NCBI GenBank assembly: GCA_947646095.1
Contig: CANSFI010000016.1
Location: 1 to 38,574 of the forward strand
DNA length: 38,574 nt
From: an uncultured Mycoplasmatota bacterium
GTDB taxonomy: Bacteria; Bacillota_I; Bacilli_A; RF39; UBA660
Direction of reading: 5' to 3'
Part shown: positions 32,475 through 38,574 of the stretch, piece after piece
How the letters are laid out: each line of letters starts with the position of its first letter
Position numbering within the stretch: the first letter of the stretch is position 1
Notes under the pieces: model-generated
Databases searched by the model: none
What the model was told of the DNA's origin: nothing
What the model saw: only the letters and a program-made list of their open reading frames with translations
Translations under genes and position numbers: made by a program

Positions 32475-32982
32475 TTTTTATCACTTCTTTCTAATTTCTA
32501 ATATTTTCAAATTCATTCGTAAACTTTGAAATTTACTGAGTTTTAGGCAAATCAACATATTTATATGATTTAATTAAAAACTACTGTATACGATTAAATA
32601 AACTATGAATAATCATGAGTTACGGTAATGTTTTTGAGAAATTACCTAGTTTACTTAAGTTTTTCTACTCTTTAAACATTCTTAACATACATATTCTAAC
32701 AAGTTATTCAAAAGTTGCTTAATCGACTATATATCCGTATATATTTCCTAGTACATAACATTATTCTTTACCACCCATCTAGACTGATTTAAAAATTTTA
32801 TTAAGATTTTTTTTTAGATTTTGATGATAAGTATTAAAAATAAAAATTATATTTTTTTTAATATTATATAGTTATATGTTGTTAATTATATAGTAGTTTT
32901 TTCTAATCGATTCTAATATCACAAATCATTATAAAATAATAGAATACAATATTTTTCATGCTCACAATTTTTCTATTCTTAA
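32475..32982. other. AT-rich region: candidate replication origin
   Basis: About 508 bases without a gene, lying between the Rep-like gene and the small protein. It holds repeat copy 2 (32509-32628) and then a strongly AT-rich segment with runs of T and ATATTATATAG at about 32800-32900. An origin for the Rep protein is inferred; no nick site is proven. Confidence 0.45.
32509..32628. repeat. 120-bp direct repeat, copy 2
   Basis: Second copy, same orientation, 517 bases from copy 1, upstream of the 102-residue gene. The 24-base end block shared by both includes TAAATAAACTATGAATAATC. Confidence 0.85.
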
Positions 32983-33945
32983 TTACCCATTTTCACTTTT
33001 TCTTTTTTCTACATTTTGCTTGATTGCTTTTAATCTTCGCTTTTGCTTTTCCTCTTCAAATTTTCTAGTGTGTTCTTCATGAAACTGCTTATAATAGTCT
33101 AGCATTTCATTATAATATTGCTCTTCTTTCGATTTTTCGGCACAAGAAAAAGACCCGTAGTGAAATAAAGTATTAAGTCTTATCCGCTCTTCATGTAATT
33201 TTTTTAAATTTATACTAGGCTTTTTATCAAAGGAAATATATTCCCCAAAATCAACCTCTTTTTTTAACATTTCTTCTATTTCTTTTTCATATTCTTTCAG
33301 TTCTTTTTTAGTCATAACAGTATAGTTAACATTTATAAAAAACAAACTTTCTGATTGCTTGAAGATATATTCTGCGTATCCTGTATCACAATCACTATTA
33401 TAGACTTTTTTCTTTTCTTTTTTATTATCTTTTTTAGGCTCTTTTTCTTGTGTTTCTTCTAAAATTTCTTGTTCTTTTTTTCTTTCTTTATCAAGTTCCT
33501 TATTTTTAATAATCTCATCTAAATAATTAGGATCAAGCCCACTTGGATATAATCTAGGTATATCCCACCAATTTTTATTGATATATTTTTTAATCTTCTG
33601 TCTTACTGTTTCTCCAGGGCAAGATACTATTAAAACGTGCAAATGCCACCCATTATAAACATTACCAAGTTCTCCATTTTCCCCTAATACTCCATAATTA
33701 AGCTCTTTGATTTTATCGTCATCTGTTTCTACTTCTCTTATAATCGGAGGTTTACCAACTTTTCCGGTTTTTCCATAATAGTAATCTTTAACTGATTTTC
33801 CTATGATGTTACTAACTCCAATTACTCCCTCGCATTTATATTTACCAACTTTACATATATATTCGATTGCTGCTTTCAATTTTTCAGCATACTTACACGC
33901 CACCTCATAACTACAAAATTTATGGTTAATATCAATTTTACTCAT
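32983..33945 (-). CDS. HUH-type Rep/relaxase-like protein
   Basis: The 320-residue protein carries the HUH metal motif HLH at residues 101-103 (NGWHLHVLIVSC), followed by a Lys/Glu-rich coil (about 145-180) and then GYAEYIFKQSE with Tyr190/Tyr193 and Lys196, as in rolling-circle initiators (catalytic Tyr near an xYxxK stretch). It would nick one strand at an origin or transfer site. The chosen ATG has AAAGGAG seven bases upstream; an earlier ATG 21 bases before is possible. The C-terminal 130 residues are helical and charged. It lies at the element's right end, beside the direct repeats. Confidence 0.65.
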   Translation of the reverse strand: MSKIDINHKFCSYEVACKYAEKLKAAIEYICKVGKYKCEGVIGVSNIIGKSVKDYYYGKTGKVGKPPIIREVETDDDKIKELNYGVLGENGELGNVYNGWHLHVLIVSCPGETVRQKIKKYINKNWWDIPRLYPSGLDPNYLDEIIKNKELDKERKKEQEILEETQEKEPKKDNKKEKKKVYNSDCDTGYAEYIFKQSESLFFINVNYTVMTKKELKEYEKEIEEMLKKEVDFGEYISFDKKPSINLKKLHEERIRLNTLFHYGSFSCAEKSKEEQYYNEMLDYYKQFHEEHTRKFEEEKQKRRLKAIKQNVEKRKSENG

Positions 33946-33967
33946 CTTTGCTCTCCTTTTAGACATA

Positions 33968-34261
33968 TTAAGACTCCATACTCTTAATAGCCTTAAGCAA
34001 AGTATCTAATTGTTTTATAGTTATAGGCATGGTTCGATTATATAAGAATAAGTTATCTTTATCAAAGTATATCAATATTAACTTTTTCCCTTTTATAGTA
34101 ACATCTACTTTGTGGGGTTCAATAAAACTAATATTGGTATTTTCAACACCTAATATTTTACCTTGTGTAAAAATACATTTTGCATTATTAAAACTGCACA
34201 TTATTGATATTTTTTTCTCGAAACTGTCATTTTTACATAAATTTTCTACTAAAAAACTCAT
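33968..34261 (-). CDS. Small hypothetical protein at the element's right end
   Basis: The 97-residue protein is strand-rich (MCSFNNAKCIFTQGKILGVE, FIEPHKVDVTIKGKKLILIY). This arrangement vaguely resembles small YabP/YqfC beta proteins, but I would not assign it. It is the first element gene next to tRNA-Pro and overlaps nothing; its start is only 30 bases from the tRNA-Pro terminator hairpin, with no promoter in that gap that I can find. Confidence 0.55.
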   Translation of the reverse strand: MSFLVENLCKNDSFEKKISIMCSFNNAKCIFTQGKILGVENTNISFIEPHKVDVTIKGKKLILIYFDKDNLFLYNRTMPITIKQLDTLLKAIKSMES

Positions 34262-34290
34262 AATTTTTTTACCATTTTTTTAAAACAAAA

Positions 34291-34322
34291 AATCGCTTGA
34301 ATTCCTTTATATTCAAACGATT
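34291..34322 (-). terminator. Hairpin after tRNA-Pro
   Basis: AATCG-C-TTGAAT and ATTCAA-A-CGATT pair with one mismatch; minus strand is followed by TTTTTTG. It would end the Arg-Pro tRNA transcript but lies within the element if the attachment site is at the tRNA end. Confidence 0.65.
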
Positions 34323-34335
34323 TCTCATATGTTAA

Positions 34336-34353
34336 ACTCCAAAAGTTTGGAGT
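34336..34353. repeat. Perfect 18-bp palindrome beside tRNA-Pro
   Basis: ACTCCAAAAGTTTGGAGT, 11 bases from the proposed right attachment site, on the element side. Possible recombinase or excision-factor binding site. Confidence 0.6.
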
Positions 34354-34364
34354 GAAACTCATAA

Positions 34365-34380
34365 TGGTCGGGAAAACAGG
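34365..34380. repeat. Proposed right attachment site
   Basis: The 3' end of tRNA-Pro including CCA (TGGTCGGGAAAACAGG on the plus strand), duplicated with one change at 15613-15628. Confidence 0.65.
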
Positions 34381-34441
34381 ATTTGAACCTGCAACCCCTT
34401 GGTCCCAAACCAAGTGCACTACCAAGTTGTGCTATTTCCCG
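34365..34441 (-). tRNA. tRNA-Pro (anticodon UGG)
   Basis: 77 bases with CCA. Acceptor CGGGAAA/TTTCCCG, anticodon loop TTTGGGA gives UGG, T loop GGTTCAAATCC. Its 3' end forms one edge of the mobile element. Confidence 0.95.
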
Positions 34442-34448
34442 ATATATA

Positions 34449-34525
34449 TGGTGCGCCTGTCAGGAGTCGAACCCGAAACCTTTTGATCCGTAGTCAAACG
34501 CTCTATCCAATTGAGCTACAAGCGC
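34449..34525 (-). tRNA. tRNA-Arg (anticodon ACG)
   Basis: 77 bases with CCA. Acceptor GCGCTTG/CAGGCGC, anticodon loop CTACGGA gives ACG. Seven bases before tRNA-Pro, probably one transcript. Confidence 0.95.
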
Positions 34526-34561
34526 ACTTCATATTTGAATTTTTCCTCAAATACGAATATA

Positions 34562-34590
34562 ATTTTAACACATATTTATTATTATTTCAA
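34562..34590 (-). promoter_or_regulatory. Promoter of the Arg-Pro tRNA pair
   Basis: Minus strand TTGAAA (34590-34585), a 17-base spacer and TAAAAT (34567-34562). Confidence 0.65.
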
Positions 34591-34638
34591 TATATTTTAT
34601 TAAATTTATTATTAAAATATAACCTAATATTTAAATAA

Positions 34639-34656
34639 AACCGAATTTCTTCGGTT
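34639..34656 (-). terminator. Terminator of the Ser-fMet-Asp-Phe tRNA transcript
   Basis: AACCGAA-TTTC-TTCGGTT hairpin with minus-strand TTTTATTTA tail. Confidence 0.8.
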
Positions 34657-34666
34657 AAATACTAAA

Positions 34667-34742
34667 TGGTGGCTCCAGGTAGAATTGAACTACCGACACC
34701 AAGATTTTCAGTCTTGTGCTCTACCGACTGAGCTATAGAGCC
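34667..34742 (-). tRNA. tRNA-Phe (anticodon GAA)
   Basis: 76 bases with CCA; acceptor GGCTCTA/TGGAGCC, anticodon loop CTGAAAA. Confidence 0.95.
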
Positions 34743-34751
34743 AAAAATAAA

Positions 34752-34827
34752 TGGCGGTCCCGACGAGATTCGGACTCGCGATCTTCTGCGTGACAGGCAG
34801 ACGTGATAACCACTACACCACGGGACC
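34752..34827 (-). tRNA. tRNA-Asp (anticodon GUC)
   Basis: 76 bases with CCA; acceptor GGTCCCG/CGGGACC, discriminator G as usual for Asp, anticodon loop CTGTCAC. Confidence 0.95.
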
Positions 34828-34831
34828 ATTA

Positions 34832-34908
<77 letters not shown>

Positions 34909-34924
34909 ATATAAAAATATTTAA

Positions 34925-35015
34925 TGGCGGAGAAAGAGGGATTCGAACCCCCGCGCCGTTTCCGACCTCCCGGTTTTCAAGACCGGTCCCTTCAACCAGA
35001 CTTGGGTATTTCTCC
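34925..35015 (-). tRNA. tRNA-Ser (anticodon UGA)
   Basis: 91 bases with CCA and a long variable arm; anticodon loop CTTGAAA gives UGA. First gene of the leftward tRNA transcript. Confidence 0.94.
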
Positions 35016-35060
35016 ATTACCATTTTACAAAAGTTTATTCCTTTTGCAAGCGATATATGA

Positions 35061-35090
35061 ATTATATCATAACATTTTTAATAATGTCAA
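35061..35090 (-). promoter_or_regulatory. Promoter of the tRNA cluster
   Basis: Minus strand TTGACA (35090-35085), an 18-base spacer and TATAAT (35066-35061). Confidence 0.85.
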
Positions 35091-35199
35091 TATTTTTTCG
35101 TTTATTTATAAACAAAAAAATAAAAATTTGAAAACAATTACTAATTTAAGTGTTACTGTTTGTTAATAACTTCATATTTTATAATATAGGAGGCAAAAA

Positions 35200-36291
35200 A
35201 TGAAAATAGGAGTATATGCCATTTGCAAAAATGAAGAAAAATTTGTGGATCGTTGGGTTGATTCAATGAATGAAGCTGATGCTATATATGTATTGGATAC
35301 TGGTTCAACAGATAAGACTGTTAAAAAATTAAAAAAAAGAAATGTCAATGTCAAAACAGAAATAATTAAACCTTGGAGATTCGATAAAGCACGTAATATG
35401 TCATTAGAAATGGTTCCAAAAGATTTTGACATTTGTGTTTGTACAGATTTAGATGAATTATTCTTACCTGGATGGAGAAAAGAATTAGAAAAAATTTGGA
35501 ATGAAAATATCGATAGAGTTGCTTACAACTATAATTGGAGTTTAGATGAAAATGGTAAGCCACTAGTAAATTTTTACATTGAAAAAATTCATTCTAGAAA
35601 CAACTACATCTGGACACATCCTGTACATGAAGTATTAACCTGCCTTAAAGCTAACGAAAACAAAATAACTACTGAAAATATAACCGTAAATCACTATCCT
35701 GATAGTACAAAATCACGAAGTAGTTATCTTCCACTTCTCGAATTATCTGTAAAAGAAAATCCACTTGATGATAGAAATATGCATTATCTAGGTAGAGAAT
35801 ATATGTTTTATAAAAAATATAATGAAGCTATTGATACATTGATAAAACATTTGAAATTACCTACTGCAACATGGAAAGATGAAAGATGTGCATCAATGCG
35901 ATTTATTGCTCGCTCATATATTGGATTAGAAAGATTTGATGAAGCAAAAATGTGGTTAGATAAAGCTATTTTAGAAGCCCCATATTTAAGAGATCCATTA
36001 GTTGAAAAAGCTATTTTAGAATATAAACTTGAAAACTGGACAGAAGTAATAAAAAATTGTGAGAAAGCATTAAAAATAACTGATAAATATAAAAGTTATA
36101 TAAATGAACCTTTTAGTTGGAATAATACTATTTATGATTTACTTTCATTAGCTTATTTTTATACTAACAATATAGATTTAGCTATTTTAAACGTTAATAA
36201 AGCATTAGAAATGTCTCCAAATGATGAAAGATTAATTAACAATAAACAATTTTTTGAAAAAAGTATACAAAATAAAAAAGATGATTTATAA
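35200..36291 (+). CDS. Family 2 glycosyltransferase with TPR-like repeats
   Basis: The 363-residue protein starts with the GT2 nucleotide-sugar fold: IGVYAICKNEEKFVDRWVDS, AIYVLDTGSTDKTVKKL, FDICVCTDLDELFLPGW, which includes a DLDE metal motif. From about residue 190 the chain consists of helical TPR-like units (YLGREYMFYKKYNEAIDTL, RFDEAKMWLDKAILEAPYL, LAILNVNKALEMSPNDERL). Such enzymes add sugars to peptides, proteins or surface polymers. AGGAGGCAAAAA precedes the ATG. It stands alone between the tRNA cluster and the ABC transporter. Confidence 0.87.
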   Translation: MKIGVYAICKNEEKFVDRWVDSMNEADAIYVLDTGSTDKTVKKLKKRNVNVKTEIIKPWRFDKARNMSLEMVPKDFDICVCTDLDELFLPGWRKELEKIWNENIDRVAYNYNWSLDENGKPLVNFYIEKIHSRNNYIWTHPVHEVLTCLKANENKITTENITVNHYPDSTKSRSSYLPLLELSVKENPLDDRNMHYLGREYMFYKKYNEAIDTLIKHLKLPTATWKDERCASMRFIARSYIGLERFDEAKMWLDKAILEAPYLRDPLVEKAILEYKLENWTEVIKNCEKALKITDKYKSYINEPFSWNNTIYDLLSLAYFYTNNIDLAILNVNKALEMSPNDERLINNKQFFEKSIQNKKDDL

Positions 36292-36322
36292 TATATCACC
36301 TTTTTTTTATAACTAATAAATT

Positions 36323-36984
36323 TTATTCAGCAATCTTTATTTTACCATTTGATAATTCGTAGACTCTATCTACTTCCTTTTTTAAATTACTAGAGTGTGA
36401 AACAACTATTACACATTTATTATCCTTATGAGCAAGTTCTTTTAAAATATTAATTATTTCTTCTTCATTTTCTTTATCTAAATTACCAGTTGGTTCATCA
36501 GCTAAAATTATTTTTGAATTGTATGACAAGGCTCTAGCAATTGAAACTCTTTGTTGTTCACCACCAGATAATCTTAGTACTCTTCTATTTGCTTTTACTT
36601 CATCTATTCCAACTTTATTTAATAACTCTAAAGCCAATTTCTTTTTATTTTTATCTTTTACACCACTAATATTCATAGATAAAATAACATTTTCTAAGGC
36701 TGTATATTGGGGTAACAGATTATAATTTTGAAAAACTATACCTACTGCAGTACTACGATATTTTTCACGGCTTATATAATCTATATCTTTTCCATCATAG
36801 TTAATAATGCCATCTTTTGTTTTTTCTAAACCAGCTAGCAAAGATAACAAAGTACTTTTCCCAGCACCACTTTTACCATATATTCCATATAGAATACCAT
36901 TTTCAAAATCAATATTTATGTTTTTTAAAACGTCCTTTTTTTATCATAACTAAAATTAAGATTTTTTATTTCTAATATCTTCAT
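36323..36984 (-). pseudogene. MacB-type ABC transporter ATPase, interrupted by a frameshift in an A7 run
   Basis: The gene should start at 36984 (MKILEIKNLNFSYDKK) and continue VLKNINIDFENGILYGIYGK, SGAGKSTLLSLLAGLEKTKD. At GAT AAA AAA AGG the frame is one base short, giving an early stop. From about 36940 on the correct frame runs intact to 36323 with Walker A (GKSGAGKST), LSGGEQQRVSIARA, Walker B (ILADEPTGNLD) and the switch VVSHS. A single A added to the A7 run restores a standard 220-residue MacB/LolD-type ATPase. It is translated four bases after the permease stop. It may be a true lesion, homopolymer read error or slippage-dependent gene. Confidence 0.8.
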
Positions 36985-36987
36985 AAA

Positions 36988-38457
36988 TCACCCTCTATTT
37001 TGTAATATTTTATTTGGTTCATATTTATTTACAAACATAATTCCCACACTACTACTAACTATAGTTAAAATTAAACTTATTCCAAATAACTCTATAATTG
37101 TAATATAATCTATTTTTACATCTAATACATCAATATATTTAATATCTTTTTGCAAATTAGGTTCTTTCTTATCATTACGATTTCCAAAACCAGGTCTTTT
37201 AAATTCTTCACTTCCAAAATTATTAATTATATTATTTTCTTCTTCTGTAATGGAATTAATTTCATTTTTCAAGATAAAATTAGTTACTGGTTGTGATAAA
37301 ACAAAGCCAAATACAATACCAATTACTAAAGAAATTAGCGAAACCATAAATATTTCAGTTATTAATTGAAAATTTACTTTTAATTTGGTCATTCCTATAG
37401 CACGTAAAACACCTATTTCATATTTTCGTTCACGGATATTAAATAAATTAATTATTACTAATATGATACCTCCAACTATTAATATTATAATTAAAAAGGT
37501 AAATGAAAAACTAGAAATATTTTTAATTGGTTTTAAAGCAGAAGTTACTTCATCTTCATTAGTTGTCATTTTATAGTAATCACTTATTCCAAGTGAACGA
37601 ACTTTACTTTCAAATTTTTCTATCAAATCGCTATCAACATAAAATTTAGCATTTATACTACTACTAATTTTATAATCAGATATATCTTTTTCATCATTCA
37701 AAATTTTATTTAAAACTTCTAAATTAGTATATAATTGATTACTAGAATTAATAGACATAAAATCCATTCCATTATCATTAGTGGTAATAGAATATATCCC
37801 AATTATTTTTAATTCATAGGTAATATCTTCGTTACTAATATTTTTAAAAATAACTGTATCTCCTACTTCTAAGGAATTTTCACTAGCTAATTCTTCACTA
37901 ATAACAACTACATTATCATTATTATCTTTAGAAATCATTTCACCATCTAATAATTTTTTGTTTCCATTTATAAAATCTTCATTATAGGAAATATCTGAAT
38001 AAGCTATAATACTAAAGTTTCCTGTTGAAAAATTATTTTGTTTTTTCATAAATTCATCATCAGGTCCATGATTATCAGGACTTTTTTCATCAGTTTTTTT
38101 AAACAATTCCTCATGGTTTATATAATTTATACTATCACTATTAAGACTACTACTTAATGTATAATAATAACTATTAACTTCACTAAGTAAACCAATATCT
38201 GCTATATCATCTAATGTAAGTAATTCAAATTCTTCTTTAGTATTATCACCAGCATTTCTAAAATCCATAACATCTAAATTAAAACTAACCTCTAATGGAT
38301 TTGAATTTTTATAACTATTCACCAAATTATTGCCTGATTTATTAATGGTAAGAGTTATAAATGATCCTACCATAATAGTAGCAATAATTATTCCAATCAA
38401 AATATTCCTTCCACTAGATCTAATTATATTTAAATAAGCATTTTTTAATATATACAT
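36988..38457 (-). CDS. FtsX/MacB-type ABC transporter permease
   Basis: The 489-residue membrane protein has an N-terminal helix (ILIGIIIATIMVGSFITLTI), a large extracytoplasmic MacB_PCD-like region (about 40-310, with VVISEELASENSLEVGDTVI), then three helices at the C-terminus. The conserved FtsX stretch INLFNIRERKYEIGVLRAIG lies between helices, and the protein ends YEPNKILQNRG. It would work with the ATPase gene just downstream in peptide or lipid export or sensing. The start is the ATG with AAAGGAG eight bases upstream. Confidence 0.88.
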   Translation of the reverse strand: MYILKNAYLNIIRSSGRNILIGIIIATIMVGSFITLTINKSGNNLVNSYKNSNPLEVSFNLDVMDFRNAGDNTKEEFELLTLDDIADIGLLSEVNSYYYTLSSSLNSDSINYINHEELFKKTDEKSPDNHGPDDEFMKKQNNFSTGNFSIIAYSDISYNEDFINGNKKLLDGEMISKDNNDNVVVISEELASENSLEVGDTVIFKNISNEDITYELKIIGIYSITTNDNGMDFMSINSSNQLYTNLEVLNKILNDEKDISDYKISSSINAKFYVDSDLIEKFESKVRSLGISDYYKMTTNEDEVTSALKPIKNISSFSFTFLIIILIVGGIILVIINLFNIRERKYEIGVLRAIGMTKLKVNFQLITEIFMVSLISLVIGIVFGFVLSQPVTNFILKNEINSITEEENNIINNFGSEEFKRPGFGNRNDKKEPNLQKDIKYIDVLDVKIDYITIIELFGISLILTIVSSSVGIMFVNKYEPNKILQNRG

Positions 38458-38530
38458 AATTTCTCCTTTCAAAATAATTTTAATCTTATTGTGTGAAAAA
38501 ATTATGTTTATTAGGTGAAAATAAATAAAA

Positions 38531-38569
38531 AAAGAATGAAATAAATTTCATTCGCCACCCTAACGGGTG
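38531..38569 (-). terminator. Terminator at the right edge of the window
   Basis: GAATGAAA and TTTCATTC hairpin with a minus-strand T7 tail, preceded by a second small hairpin CACCC-TAAC-GGGTG (38556-38569). It ends a leftward transcript whose gene lies outside the window. Confidence 0.6.
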
Positions 38570-38574
38570 CATTT

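Noticed and set aside
31992-32628. CRISPR array
   Set aside because: Only two 120-bp copies enclose a gene; there are no short regular repeats and no cas genes in the window.
15327-34525. Element splitting one Arg-Pro-Ala tRNA operon
   Set aside because: The gene order fits, but tRNA-Ala has its own consensus promoter and terminator and Arg-Pro has its own, so shared transcription before insertion is not needed.
38531-38574. T-box-like AGGGTGG before a terminator on the minus strand
   Set aside because: The ACCGCG half of the T-box motif is missing and the leader lies outside the window.

Overview
This window is very AT-rich and comes from a Bacillota chromosome. It most resembles uncultured gut Bacilli related to the RF39/Erysipelotrichia lineages. 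The evidence is anaerobic (class III) ribonucleotide reductase, Gram-positive style lipoproteins, a PdaC-like peptidoglycan deacetylase, an RsgI-like domain, CCA-encoded tRNAs with Bacillus-like neighbours (Arg-Pro, Ser-fMet-Asp-Phe) and the standard code (TGG for Trp, TGA as stop). Organism assignment is inference.

Chromosomal left arm, about 1-15600. In order: the start of a prepilin-like gene running off the left edge; an nrdD / split glycyl-radical ORF / nrdG operon; a PdaC-like deacetylase with a small membrane gene, a hypoxanthine-DNA glycosylase and TspO; a broken Rpn-type nuclease gene; a U32 peptidase; an apparently inactive deacetylase; an M29 aminopeptidase; a Tyr/Pro-rich small protein; a membrane metallophosphoesterase; lipoprotein, DUF3603-like and membrane genes; two divergent XRE regulators; and tRNA-Ala.

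Integrated mobile element, proposed 15613-34380. A 16-bp sequence that is the 3' end of tRNA-Pro (34365-34380) recurs with one mismatch at 15613-15628, which gives plausible attachment sites. Between them, from left to right, lie a Fic protein lacking the usual motif His, three consecutive serine recombinases (large, truncated and active-site-altered, small), a regulatory switch with an XRE repressor, and a long block of almost entirely minus-strand genes. I see no capsid, terminase, tail or conjugation ATPase gene. What dominates is replication: a HUH-type Rep-like protein next to a 120-bp direct repeat; a DnaB-type ATPase with a DnaA-domain-IV-like C-terminus followed, one frame away at an A7 run, by a DnaG-type CHC2 zinc finger; a decayed second copy of the same unit; a Walker-A-less third DnaB-like fragment; and two adjacent proteins that look like excised pieces of PolC (an OB fold and a fingers/palm remnant without the catalytic DxD). 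A membrane protein joining an ASCH domain to an RsgI-like outer domain lies in the same block. My main inference is that this element carries an undescribed replication or replisome-interfering module built from parts of the host DnaA/DnaB/DnaG/PolC machinery.

Right arm, 34381-38574: tRNA-Pro, Arg, Phe, Asp, fMet and Ser, a glycosyltransferase with TPR-like repeats, and a MacB-type ABC transporter operon whose ATPase gene is interrupted at another A7 run.

All family calls are from reading the sequence without database searches.
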